Below are positions 32,300 through 44,152 of a DNA stretch of 64,000 nt, piece by piece; position 1 is the stretch's first letter, and every line of letters starts with the position of its first letter. The notes beneath the pieces were generated by a model that worked only from the letters and a program-made list of their open reading frames with translations, searched no databases and was not told the origin of the DNA. The DNA comes from Linum tenue (taxonomy: Eukaryota > Streptophyta > Magnoliopsida > Malpighiales > Linaceae). The position numbers were made by a program, and so were the translations under genes. Location: contig CAMGYJ010000010.1 of NCBI GenBank assembly GCA_946122785.1, positions 32,219,608 through 32,283,607 of the forward strand. The letters run 5' to 3'.

Positions 32300-32990
32300 C
32301 GCTCACAGAACTTTGCACTTAGTACTAAACGGTCACAAAGTTTAAATTTGTAACGATGTGGTAAAAAAAAGTTTTATATTGTATGAAATGGTCACTTCTG
32401 TTTTATTTGTGACTGTTTGGTATTAAGTGCAAAGGTTTGTTACCGAATCATAATAGATTAAAGGTTTGACACCCTTTTTTAGGTAAGATCGTGTGTTCGT
32501 CAAGTATATGAAACTAACCACTTGAACGACATATGAGATGTCGGCTCGTGTGTTCATCAATATACTTGCTTTGCCAAATAAAAATGTCCTATGTTTACCT
32601 TTCAATTTCAATACTAATAAAGTATGTCGAGTTTTCAACTAAAGCAGCTTGTAACCCGTGTATTCCTTCACTGTCATCCTTTATGTCTTTCACGAGTACT
32701 ATCATCCTTTGTTACAATCATTTCATTCACATAAATTAACAAAGCCATCAATACCCCGATGAGTGTGAATTGTAACAATGATTGTTCGTTCAAATCTTTG
32801 AACATTGTACAAGACGGTCACCAAAAGTTTTATTGGTAACGATACGGTAACAACGTTTGAACTTGTATGAAATGACCATTATGTTTAATTTGTGACCATT
32901 TTGCTCTGAGTATAAACTTTTATTACCGTATTATTACAAGTTAAAGTTTTGTAATCATTTTGTACTAAGTGCAAAGGTTTATGACTTATT
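32300..32990. repeat. Duplicated AT-rich block around GGTCAC.. GTAACGAT(G/A)..GG
   Basis: Blocks at about 32300-32460 and 32805-32980 share GTAACGAT, TTGTATGAAATG and AGTGCAAAGGTTT in the same order, about 500 bases apart. Origin unknown, non-coding. Confidence 0.5.
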
Positions 32991-33066
32991 CTAATTACCC
33001 CATTTCCCTCTCTCATGTCCATGATTCATAATGAGTTTGGGCTTAAAAATAATTATCTACTGGGAT

Positions 33067-33350
33067 TAGGGGTGTGCAATGGTCCGGTCCGGGACCGGAC
33101 CGCACAGGACCAACCCGATGTTTGGACCGGACCGTTCGGATCGAGTATAATGTGTTACGGTCCTTGCTCCACATCAATTTTACAATTACTGAAGAAATGA
33201 TAGACCAAACTAATATTTGGACTAGACCGACCCGATCAAAATGGACCGAAAGCAATGATGTTTCGACCCATGGTCCTAAGATGTCTTTCCTAAAAGAATC
33301 GTGGTTCTCTTGAATTTGGTCTGGTCGGAACCGAAACGTTGCACACCCCA
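33067..33350. mobile_element. hAT-like MITE with TAGGGGTGTGCAA ends
   Basis: The left end TAGGGGTGTGCAA (33067-33079) and the right end TTGCACACCCCA form TIRs with one mismatch. The interior is rich in GGACCGG/CCGGTCC palindromes. The flanking 8-mers (ACTGGGAT and, shifted by one base, ACTAGGTT) agree at six of eight positions, so the TSD is weak. T(A/G)GGGGTGTGCA ends are typical of hAT MITEs. Confidence 0.65.
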
Positions 33351-33658
33351 AACTAGGTTGACCCTATATAATATAAAGTAACAATTTCTCCTTTTAACGT
33401 TCAAATCTATATTTTGTACCAATAATTCATACTAAAATTTATTCTTGGTGGAGGCCCCTACCAGCCTTTGTCTGAGTCCAACCCATCAACATTAAACTTT
33501 AGCGGCTAAAATACATTGGATGCTACCAAAATCTTAGATTTGGAAACTCTGCACCATTAAAAGTTAGAAGAGGACAAGTAGATATTACTACCACGGAAGT
33601 CATTGAATTAAATGTTATTAGAATTTTAGTTGTATATAAGCCTCAAACTCTAAAACTT
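33351..33658. other. Spacer, no gene seen
   Basis: AT-rich DNA. Its first 70 bases resemble 32180-32240 (CTATATAA.AT.AAGTAACAAT), so the hAT MITE landed in a second copy of that repeat. Confidence 0.4.
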
Positions 33659-33669
33659 TTGTTTTTTTT

Positions 33670-34690
33670 AACATATTCAAAACCAGACAGAAGTCCTGGA
33701 TACATAGTCAGAGAACAGAATCAATCCACAAGTGAAAGTCAACTAAAGGTCGAACTTACGATGAAAGAGCTTTTTTGGCCACAAAATGGGCCGTTCTATT
33801 TAACTCGACGAGTAACATGGGAGAAAGAACAAAACTCAAAAGCTTTTGCTAGCTGGGAGATGACTTCTAGGACCATCCCTCCCATCACATGCTTGGAACT
33901 GCCCGCCAACAGCCCCCGAACAATCACAATGGAATCCCTACGATAGAGAATCAACAAAAAATGATGGGATAAGCATCAGTCTAATGCATCACGAAAAGCC
34001 AACATATTAGCAAGAAAAGAGTCATCAAAACCCACTCCAATGGAGGGGTGGTCGAGCAGCTCGAGGCTGTGAGACTAATCGAGAAGGGTCAGAAGAGGAT
34101 GTAGTACGCCACTCCTCCATTGGAAGAACAAATTGACGATGTAATGCCGGAGGAAGGAATTGAATCCCACCATGGACAACCCAAGATCTTCCTTTCCTGG
34201 TCCTCTAGAACAAGAAATCAACATCTGCCACCTGTAATTTGGACAAAGGAAGAGAAAATAATAGGCTTTTCCAATTACTAATGAGGTCAAGTGGTGCTAG
34301 TTGAAGAAGAGTCTATTTTCCAACAAGCCACCACACCCCAGTGGTAATTCACCACTGGAAGAACAGTGCTTGAAGGTTTCCTCCCCAGCCGAGCAAACGG
34401 GGTACGTTGTGGAAGTCACCAGCTTCTTATGGAGTAGCACTGTCATAATGGGTAAGAACCCACGGGCAAAGTGCCATGAGAAATTCCTCAATTTTGACGG
34501 CACCGGAAAGATCCAAAGGTATTTACAGAATCTGCAATGAAAGGGCAACACAGGCGGGGGAACACGCACAAGAAGCTCGTTAGTGAGAACTTGATAACCT
34601 GTTTTGACTGTGTATTCACCAGAAGGAGAATAATGCCACATCAATCGATCCTCCGAAGGAAAAAGGGCGAGTGGAATGCCCAAGATGATC
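33670..34690 (-). pseudogene. LINE-D zf-RVT and RNase H remnants
   Basis: MWHYSPSGEYTVKTGYQVL and VPSKLRNFSWHFARGFLP (34683-34297) mark zf-RVT. Below it, short segments on the minus strand at 33946-33670 resemble the RNase H C-terminus (DSIVIVRGLLAG) with stops. Confidence 0.65.
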
Positions 34691-34955
34691 TAAATAGTGG
34701 ACGGAGGGAATAGTTGTCTTAGGAGGTCCCGATTCCAGCAGTGGTGGTCAGACTCAATCAAATCAGCTACCCGCAAGTTAGCAACAAAGACCCCCGGAAG
34801 AGGCAGAGGTGATGAAGGAGGAGAAGTCGGTAACCACTTGTAATCAAGAACCCAAATTTAATGACCAGAACCGACCTGCCAATGTAGTCCGCGAAGAAGA
34901 AGGTCACGCCCTTCAAGAATACCCTGCCACTCCCGGGACGGACAGGAGCCCGCTT

Positions 34956-37000
34956 TTAACTCCAAGAAATGATGGTGGGGATGATAACGAGCCTTATATA
35001 TCCCCGCCAAGCAACTGGTAGGACTCTGAAGAACTCTCGAAGCCTGTTTAGCAAGTAATGCAACATTGAAACAGTCAAAATCACGAAATCCGAGCCCGTC
35101 GTGAAACTTACTCTAACACGCCGCCGATCAGGAGAGCCATATAATCCATTCTCCTTATCCTGACCAGCCCACCAATAGCGCGCAAGAAGACTATTGTAAC
35201 GATGACATGTCCAAGAGGGAAGCCGAAAGAAAGACATTGCATAAACGGGGCCAGCAGAGCCCACCGCTTTGATGACAACCTCCTTCCCAGCAAAGGACAA
35301 GTCTTTGGACTTCCAACTCCGTATGTGGTTGGCCAATGCCTCTTTCAAAAAATGTAAAGTTTGTATCTTGGAACGCTGAACTTGGGAAGGCAGCCCAAGA
35401 TATTTGTCACCGGGTACCATTGTGGACACCCCTAAGAAGGAGGTGATGTTCTGCAATTCTTGTTTGGACACATTGTGACTCACCAAGATCGCAGATTTCT
35501 GCAAATTAACACGCTGTTCACTAAAAGCTTCAAAGTCACTCAACAAATGTAAGAGATTAGCACATTCAGGGATGGAAACACGAATGAGCAAATAAGTATC
35601 ATTTGCGAAGAAGAGATGAGAAGTAATGTGAGCTAGTCTATGCACCCTCAAACCATGCAGCAAAGAATAGTTAATTCCAGCCATAATGGAAGCAGAGAAA
35701 GCTTCAGAATATAAGACAAAAAGTAATGGAAATAGGGGGTCACCTTGGCGAATACCTCGTTGGGGCTGAAAGTATCCATGCTCCACACCATTCATAAGCA
35801 CAGAGAAGTGGACTGTTGTGATGCAAGAATAGTTTCACCGGAGCAAGCAGTCAGAGAACCCCATTGCCTCTAACACCGCGAGAAGGAACGTCCACTCAAC
35901 ATGGTCATACGCCTTCTCCATATCTAACTTTAACGCTATCCACTTCTCTTTCCCCAGAACTTTGGTTTTTAAAAATTGCATAATTTATTGAGCAATCAAC
36001 ACATTATCAGTAATTGAACGACCTTGGATAAACAGATTTTGATAAGGACTCACAATGAGGGGGAGAAGGACACAAACACGAGAAGTAAGAACTTTGGCAA
36101 TAATTAGGGGTGGGATTCGGTCGGTAAACGGTAAATTGTTTACCGAATTTACCGGTTTTGGTATACCGAAACTGGCCAAACTGGTTACCGATTACCGATA
36201 CCGGTTTGTAACCGGTTTACCGATTACCGAATTACCGGTAAACGGTTACAAACCGGTATTAGCAAAATACCGTGAGAAGCGACTTCAGGTGGTTTTTCGG
36301 TCGGTTTACCGAATATTTACCGAATTGAATTTCTGGAAGTGGGGTGATGTTGTAATATTTTGATTTTTTTGAGTTTTTTCATCATTTTTGTAATTAATAA
36401 TTTATTATTAACTCTTATTTACAATATTTTGAGGCCTATACTTACTTACATTCATGTATGTAATATTTTATATTTGTGAATAATATTTTATATGTTAGTG
36501 GAGTAGGGAGGGGGGATTTCGGTATCGGTAATACCGATTTACCGTCGGTATTTACCAATATCGTGTCCGGTAAACCGACTCCCCCAACTTCCCGCTCGGC
36601 TGCCGATACCGCCAGTAAACGGTTTACCGTTTACCGCCGGTTACCGGTTCGGTAAAACGGTAAACCGTTTACCGGATTACCGTTTACCACCCCTAGCAAT
36701 AATCTTATACAAAACCTGGCAAAGACGGATTGGCCGCATCTGGCGCATGGAATCCGCATTGGGCACCTTAGGAATGAGGACTAGCCACGTATGATTGATG
36801 TTGTGGAGGAGGCGGCCAATGATGAAGAAGGAAAGAACCGTCTCGGTGACAGCAGGTTGTACTTCAGGCCAAAAGTGCTGGTAAAATGCTGTTGTAAGCC
36901 ATCGCACCCTGGAGCTTGGGTTTTGCCGATGCTGAAGACAACATCATAAATCTCCTCTTGAGTGACTGAAGCCGTCAGAGTTGCACATTCATCTCATCGG
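34956..37000 (-). pseudogene. LINE-D reverse transcriptase (interrupted)
   Basis: N-terminal blocks lie at 36990-36696 (QAPGCDGLQ, NHTWLVLIPKVPNA) and resume at about 36104-35985 (FIQGRSITDNVLIAQ). The main block is 35801-34956 with QRGIRQGDPLFPLLF and LFFANDTYLL. The usual FADD active-site box reads FAND, so one catalytic Asp is lost. Stops between blocks confirm decay. Confidence 0.8.
36105..36695. mobile_element. hAT element inside LINE-D (8-bp TSD)
   Basis: The ends TAGGGGTGGGA and ...ACCACCCCTA are inverted repeats. A perfect 8-bp TSD, GCAATAAT, lies at 36097-36104 and 36696-36703. The interior consists largely of repeats of ACCGGT/TTACCG/CGGTAA type near both ends with an AT-rich centre. 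Non-autonomous, no transposase. Confidence 0.92.
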
Positions 37001-37030
37001 TGACAACCTTAGCTAAATCGCTGGATCAAG

Positions 37031-37406
37031 TAGGATGAAAGCACTTGCTTGTTTTTATTCTAAAATCTTGTGGGCTGATGATCTGGCATTGAAGCCCATT
37101 GGACAAAATTTACAATGGTCTGGCCCATTCAAAAGCAACAATGTGCGCACTTCCCCTAACGTGCGCACTAACAGAAAACGCAGCACGATACCCGCAAAAC
37201 CAGAGCCGCGGGAAGAGAGAGAGAGGGGGAGGGAGGCCGACAAAGAAAACAGAGCAAAGCGAGGGAGCCATGGAAAATGGCGATCGACGATGACGACGAC
37301 GGAAGACGGCGAATAAGAAGGATTCGGGGAATTCATCACCTTCGGGCATCCTCCTCCGTCGCCGAATTCGGCAACCGTCATCTCCGAATTCCTCGCCACG
37401 GCCGCC
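37031..37406 (+). promoter_or_regulatory. 5' flank and likely 5' UTR of the synergin-like gene
   Basis: G+C and purine-rich GAGAGAG sequence rises from about 37195 towards the ATG at 37407, as in plant 5' UTRs. No clear TATA box was found. LINE-D ends immediately upstream, so little original promoter may remain. Confidence 0.45.
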
Positions 37407-40400
37407 ATGACTTCCAATTTGGATGACGATGACTGGGGTGATTTCATCAATTCCTCTGGCGGCGGCGTATTATCACACGCAGCGACCCTTCCTCAGGCTC
37501 TGAACCCTTCGGACCTGTTCGGAATCTTTAACGACGGCAAGCGGGACGAGGATACCGCGTCTCTACGGACGGAGGATCAGCCTGGATCAGCTCATGGTCG
37601 GACGAAGTCTTTGGGAGCTTTGCCTCTTTCTCTGTTTGGAGAAATGGAGGAAGACGAAGGAGGAGCAGGAGCAGGAGAACAGAAGGGGGAATCGGTTGCC
37701 GGTTTTCCCTCTTGTGAGAATGCGGCATCCGTGAATAAGAAGACGGGTAATCTAGATGTTAACGATTTTATTACTAATTTATACAAGCCGAACGGGATCG
37801 GGACAGGCTCTGTCACGGCAAGTATTGAAAATGGAGTCGGAGCGAATCCGAGTTGGAGTTGGGAGAATGCATCTGTAATGGGAAATGGGAAAAGTGAGCT
37901 GAAATCGGATTCGAAGCTAGTGAGCACGGACTCGGATCCGTTGAATTTGAATTCAAATGGGTGGAAATTGAACGGCAATTTGTCTGGTTCGGTTGTGCAA
38001 GGGTCGAATTTGGGCTCAGATGCGATGAGCAATGGTTCAAATCCGGCGAATGGTAATGGAGGGTTTGATGAAGAAGGAGATGATGATGGTTGGGAATTTA
38101 AGGCCGCTGAATCCAAAGTGGAAAATAATGTTAAGGTAACTTGAATATATCCCCGAGTTGTTTTTTTCCTGAACATTCATATTCCTTTTTGACGTGTCTA
38201 GCCTGCAGTTCTGGTTTATATAGGTTAATAGTACTGATAGATTTCAGGCATTGGTTTCATCGTTTGTTTTCTGTAGATAGGAAAAAGGTTGCCACTTTTA
38301 TTTATCTTCCATATGTTTTGATGTGTATGTCTCTGTGAATCGACGACAGCCAGAGCAGATGAAGAATCAGAATGGGCTGAATTTTCATCCCAGTGAGCTG
38401 AGCTCTAGTTTGAATGGGGCGAATTTGGACTTTTCTGGATGGAATACGAGTGCGAATAGAGTTGATCAGAGTGACAATTGGTTGAATAATGGCCAAGTTA
38501 GTGAAGTGAAAGAGCTTTCTAGCAATGATGCCTGGGGCATTGTTGTTGCAGGTGTCCCAACCAAGAAAATCAAGGTAGATTGTTTTTCTCGACCCCATTC
38601 GACACTCTCTTTCCTCGATGAATCCTGCTTGCTTGGGTCTCATTATGATTTGCTGCACTAGTTTTTCCCTTTAGATTTGTCTATTTGGGATTGCATGGAA
38701 ATTAGAATACTTTGTTCTTTGAAACCTGGGTTATATTAGCTGTTTTATGGGAAATTTCAGAACGTTGATTCAATATCTGAGGATGTTTCAAAGATGAATC
38801 TTAAGAGCTCTAATTTTAATTTGGGATCTACTGCAGCATCCAGATTCTAATGGCTTTAATTCAAGCTTAGGTGGAGTGAACGCAGATGTGATACGTGTGA
38901 ATCCTGGATTATTGCCTGAGAATGATGGATTTGCTGATTCGGATGGTTGGGCCTTCATGAAAGCAGAATCAGACTTGCAAGTAAGTTGGAGATGCTAGTT
39001 AAATGTGTGATTCTATAAAATCAATTGATTCTGTTCTGTCTGTCTGTCCGTCAATTAAATTTTGTAACCTGGATTTGTTAACATCATGACTAAATGTAAC
39101 ACCATAATAGGAGAAGCAAAAATGTCAGTGTATCTGAATCCATATAAAAAAATCTTGTTTCTGCAAACACTATTGTTGCTGCTCCTCATTAAAGTAGTTG
39201 ACTGGTCAGCTATCAAATAATAGATATTAGTATAACAAGGTATTAATTGTTTTTGCTATTTGACTTCCTGCCTTTATTTTTTACTATCGTGCATTCCGAT
39301 CAAGCTACAAGAAAGATAAGTTTTTTCATTTCTGACTATAATTGTCACTCAATTTGTTAAGGGTGCCGCGGGGAAAATGGAAAATGGCCCAAAATTGCAA
39401 TTTACTGTATTTGATTCAAGTCTGAATATTTCCAACTTGGATGGTGGTGGTGGTGGAAGTCCAAATCTGTATGCTACTGATTGGGATGCAAAAGAAGAGA
39501 TTTCAGATACAAAACAGTTGAACCCAACTATAATTACTGAAACCGAGGATGAGGGTGAGGATGACTGGGAATTCAAGGTTGCAGAATCAGAATCAACGCC
39601 CATTGATTTGAGTAGTAAGGTAAAAGGAAAGCTTTAGTTGAATTTTTTTTTCTTGTTTAACATACTACATCTGTTTTATCTACCTGAATTGTAAAGCAAA
39701 AAACTATTAACTGATTCCAGTTTAACTTTTGGTCTCCTCAATGAGCTTTATATCTCTGGACTTTGTTTCGTCTATTTCACCCTGAAATCGGAATTCTTTT
39801 GTTGTATATTTGGTTTCATGTTCAGACTAGGAGGAAAGAGATTAATATTTGAAGTGTCTTTGATATTTTGACTTCATAAGATCTATTCTTTCTGGTGACA
39901 CTCGTTCCCTTTTGATCATAGGCTATTGAAATAAGGGGTAGCGACAATAACGGAGCGTTGCCTCTGTCACTTTTTGGTGATGAAGAAACAGAGCCCAATG
40001 ATCCCGTTTTTTATGAAGTCACTTCGGTTCAGATTTCTGCTCCAGAAACAAGAGAGGACAATAGGGGTCTTAGTTCCAGTCTCTCTATTAATGATCTGGT
40101 ATCAAGTTTGTACAATGAAGTTGAGCAAACGGCTACTGCCAGTCACTTACAGAATCAGGATGAAAATGGATGGTGCCCCACAGAAATTGCATTTGCTTCC
40201 AATTCATCAAATGATGCTGCAATTCTGGACGACGATTATTCCTGGGAGTTCAAAGATGCCTCTGCAGTACCCATGGATGAGGAGCAACAATCTTTCCCCA
40301 AAGATTCTACAATTGAGGCCAGTAACATAGAGCATTCTGATTGGATAGACTTATTTACCAAACTGATGGAAGAATTATGTCTTGTTGCATTCAAACATGT

Positions 40401-42066
40401 TGAAAATATGAAGGTTGGTGGACTTGCTAAATGTATCCAAACACCCTCGCCTCTAAGAAATCAAACTCTTCTCTTTTGAAGGATTACTTACAATGGGTTT
40501 GAATTTTTCTTAGCAAGCTCGTACTGCTGCAGCTCTTGCTGGTGAGGATGCTGATGTAAGCCACCTAGATAAGGAAATACAGGTTGGTGGCATCTCTAGT
40601 TCAGTGATAGATTAAATAGCAACGAATTGATGAGAGATTGCTGTGGTTTGGGAGCATTTGTTGTTATCCTTTTCTTCCTTCTATGTTGCTCTTTTACCTT
40701 TTTATTCAAGTCCTGCATGGGGTGGACATGGCAATACAATTCGAAAGTAACTTTTGTATTCTCTATGCTATTGTAGGATATGCATAATGGACTGCGTGAA
40801 TGCAGCCCTATTGCTGAAGTTCATTCAGGAGATCAGTTGCTATATGAAATTCGAACAAGTGAATTGTTTGAAATGTTGCAGCAACCAAAGTTTCAAGTAA
40901 TCGAGTTAGAATATCAGTTATCAGAAAAAGTGTCGCAGGTGCGTCACAATACTAACACTCATTCTTTAAAAGGACAGTTAATGTTAGATTTAGAATATCA
41001 GCATACTTATCCTTGGCGAAGAATAAATTTGATATCACACAGAAACAATATGGTATAGCTCGACGTGGTTATGAAGCAAGCGGCAGTCCCTTTCTTTTGT
41101 TTCTAGAAGGTTGAAGGTCTCTTTTACCAGCTAAAGTTTGGTTGTGTTTGACTGGTCTAAACTATTATTTCAATCTTCTGATAGGTTCATAACGACTCAA
41201 AATCTACACTCCTACTTCTCAAGAAGGCGGTTTCATTGTTAAAGATTTTGACGTTAGTATCCAGGCAGGAACAAACGAGCTACATTTGCACATGGTCTAA
41301 GATGCTCTGTCAATGTGCTGAAGAGCTGAAACACGGTTCAATGATTTGGAGCCACTTGCTGCAAGAAAACATCCAAGATCAAGTTCTCACAAGCTTTGAA
41401 GGTATAATAACAATCATTTGTATGGAACTCAATTCAATGATTGTTGCAGAGTACTCAAAATTCTTTTCTCTAATACAGGAAAAAGATATTTCCTTGCTCT
41501 TGGGGAAATTTACAGAGTTTCTGAAATTCTTCGATGCGCTGCCAGGCTTTATAAGCCATGGATATTGCTGGAACAGACCGACTCCGTATCCTTCAACACC
41601 ATGATGAGCGAGTGTTCTGCTCTATGGTCAAGCTCGGGACTGGAAGAAGCTCTCTTAAGCATTTCTGATGGTTCTGTCAAGGCATTACTGGAATCCATTC
41701 AGCATCTTCGTAATCTCGAGGATGATGCACTTTACGAGATTGTTTTCTCCAGACAAGGCTACACCTGTCAACTCTCAGGTCTTAATCCAGCAGTAGTACC
41801 GGGTAAGCACCGACTTCGTGCATATTCTAGGATTAAGCTACTAAAGATTAAAGTTGGAGACTTCAATCATTTGAGTTTCCAAGCTGAGATTGCTAATTTG
41901 TTCTTACAAGTGTTTGCCACAGTCTGTTTAACCATCTTGTTGTCTTTGAACAGGGATGGAAACCGTTGTCTGGAATGGGAGCCATTACTTGGTCAAGCTT
42001 GCAAACCTATGGGCTAATTTGATTAGTTGCAATGCGCCAAATCTTCCTCGCTTGCACGTTGGATGA
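37407..42066 (+). CDS. Dentin sialophosphoprotein/synergin-gamma-like acidic protein (10 exons)
   Basis: Exons 37407-38135, 38350-38574, 38837-38980, 39362-39619, 39922-40413, 40514-40582, 40777-40938, 41185-41401, 41479-41802 and 41954-42066 all have GT-AG borders and keep one frame, giving 910 residues. The N-terminal half is acidic, Ser/Asn-rich and probably disordered, with DDDDWGDF near residues 6-13, two LPLSLFG motifs, and repeated WEFK(A/V/D)AE-type motifs after acidic runs. DDFxDF/WxxF-like short motifs bind adaptor ears in gamma-synergin, suggesting a role in AP-1/clathrin trafficking by analogy. The C-terminal third is an ordered helical domain ending in CQLSGLNPAVVPGMETVVWN...LANLWANLIS, conserved in plant homologues. 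Exon 3 placement is discussed in the findings. Confidence 0.8.
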
Positions 42067-42557
42067 CGATGAAAGATGCAGCGGTTCAGCTGAGCACTCA
42101 TGGAGATCATTGTTCTACTGTCTCTTTAGCAGAGACCAACTACTGAAAGCAGTCATATATGTATGCAGCACCGTGGGTGAGGGGCTCGAGCCAAAGTTGC
42201 GCCCCTGCCAGCTGCCACAATGATGGTTTGTCAGGGTAGTGAAAGAATTGACACAGTATTCTCAATCCAAACTGGCCTGTGTGGCTTATCGCCATATGGA
42301 TCCTGGTTTGACAAAAGACAGGCAAGATATCTCTCAAGCCTCCCATTCATCATTCTTCTCCCCTTTGAAGTGTTGTCCATTTTTTGGCATAGAGAGCAAG
42401 CTGTAACATAGAAGCTTTTGGGGTTCATAGCCCCTAATTTGCATATACAGTTTATACACTAGACGTTTGGGGGTGGGTGGATTGCCCTTGGAATTTAAGG
42501 GGGTGTTCCTTTTCCTATTTCCATGTTGTATTTTAACAAATGGCCTGTAATCTTTGG

Positions 42558-42563
42558 AATAAA
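42558..42563 (+). terminator. AATAAA poly(A) signal of the synergin-like gene
   Basis: AATAAA lies about 490 bases after the stop codon, following T-rich DNA. It is a plausible 3' end signal. Confidence 0.5.
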
Positions 42564-42789
42564 AATATATCGATATCGTTGCTGCTGGAATGAAGGGACA
42601 GTTACAAATTTGAATCCTCCCGACTATTCTCTCTGCTGGAATTTTTCCTAGAAACCAAACTTGGTGGTTCCCGCGCTGTTGATTACACCCCCTGATATGG
42701 GTTGATTTTTTTTTTATCGATTTGATGCTGGTGCACGTTCGACATGGAAGTATGTCCTGTCGGAATTTTAGTAATCTAGCATGGAAGCT

Positions 42790-43730
42790 ACATGGTCAAG
42801 AAGTTCACTGCTGAGATTGGCCCTTGTCATAACAAAGATGTCTTGAAAAGTCGGTTTGTATATCTGGGGAAGCAATTCAATGGTATGAAACTACTACTTG
42901 ATCAGGGTGGTTTTTCCTGGGACGAAATTCAAGAAGGGATAAGAGCTGAGGACTGTCTGTGGAATGCTTGTCTTCAGGTGCCCATTTTGGCTATTTAGAT
43001 TTTCTGACAAAATAAACAGTTATCTACCGGAGCAATCGTATACACCATTTGACTTGGTGCAGCAATACCCAGGTGCACAATCATACTGCTCTAAGGCTTT
43101 GCCAAACATCAATGACTTGTTCTTGATATTTGGAGATCCAATCCATTGTAGATGGAGTGGTAATTCAAATGACTGGACCGAATCATGCCCACCCCTAGAT
43201 GAAACTTTGTCGCTCACTCTTGCTGAAAGGACCTTTCATAATACTGTACCTGTATGTTGGAATTTTAATTCAGGATTTCCTTTTTTGTCTACTTACAGGA
43301 CCATCCATCTGCAATAAAATACAAATACAGAACGCTGCCAAGTTATAATGCTTGTTTTATGCTCATGATACCCTAGACACTGAGATCAATGGTGGCTCTG
43401 ATGATTCAGTATATGCGATGGGGAACTTAAAATCTCTGATCTGAGAAGAGGAGAAGAGAAGAATATCTGCAGCAACATTACCAGAGTTGCGCAACAAGTC
43501 CCACAGCGCCATGGGGAAGACCGGAAGAGGAGAGGACGACGCAAAACAGCCACTTCGATCGAGGCAATTGTTGATGCTCTGCAAGAAAATATTAGGGATG
43601 AACAGTGACATGTTTTTGGATGCCTGCCTGTAGAGTGTTGAAAGATCAGGAGAAGAAAGCTGAGGACTTTGTTGCAATGGACGTTGACGAAAGAAAGAAT
43701 TGGTTGTTCAGAAAGCCTGGTGTATATAGA
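42790..43730 (+). pseudogene. Myb/SANT-like DNA-binding domain protein (L10-interacting MYB-like), fragment
   Basis: VKKFTAEIG..., LKSRFVYLGKQFNGMKLLLDQGGF and AEDCLWNACLQ form most of a Myb/SANT-like (Myb_DNA-bind_3) domain at 42793-42978. A GT-AG intron could join 42978 to 43061, where YPGAQSYCSKALPNINDLFLIFG continues. The C-terminal helical part (TSIEAIVDALQE, then AEDFVAMDVDERKNWLFRKPG) appears at 43530-43720 but with a stop and a frame change near 43605. The N-terminal start of the domain is missing. This family descends from Harbinger-transposon Myb proteins; the copy is probably not functional. Confidence 0.65.
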
Positions 43731-44152
43731 ACATTACAATGTAACTGAAACACCTTTCTTGAAGACCATGGCTTCCTTTTGATTGTTGCTAAATTGGACT
43801 GAAGTATTAATTTGGTCCAGTCCGAATCAACCCAAATACCGTTCCAATCCATCTCAATCCCCACGTCAGATCTCGAATCGCTGCCTTCGACCGCAGCGAC
43901 CCATTTTGCTGATAATTCTGCAGCTAGAACTCTACCTTAACCAGGAAAGTGCCAAATGATTCAACAAAGCAAAAAGAATCGATACTTTGGCTACCTGTGC
44001 TGCGAATGCCAGAACGCGTCAACCGACAAATACTTTCTTACTGCTGCTACCAAAGCTGCTTCCTTTACTATCTTGGGTCCCATTTCTCACAATCACTAAA
44101 AGCCGAAAGAACGCCAAAGCATCATCTTTGAAATTGAATCCCCTGAAATGGC
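43731..44152. other. Intergenic, promoter side of the exchanger gene
   Basis: No further coding resemblance was seen. An out-of-frame ATG (44148) precedes the exchanger start by five bases. Confidence 0.4.

Larger units (their letters stand above)
33661..37030 (-). mobile_element. 5'-truncated L1-type LINE split by a hAT element (LINE-D)
   Basis: On the minus strand RT, zf-RVT and decayed RNase H follow in order and end near a T-run at 33661-33669. The 5' edge near 37030 is approximate, and no clear TSD was found. The RT is interrupted at 36105-36695 by a hAT element; joining the flanks there restores continuity of the RT reading region. Confidence 0.8.

Noticed and set aside
33645..37070. 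Possible TSD for LINE-D (CTAAAACTTTT versus CTAAAATCTTG)
   Set aside because: The match is short and gapped in AT-rich DNA, so not convincing.
37592..38176. 194-codon minus-strand frame opposite exon 1 of the synergin-like gene
   Set aside because: Antisense shadow; the plus strand has the consistent multi-exon structure.
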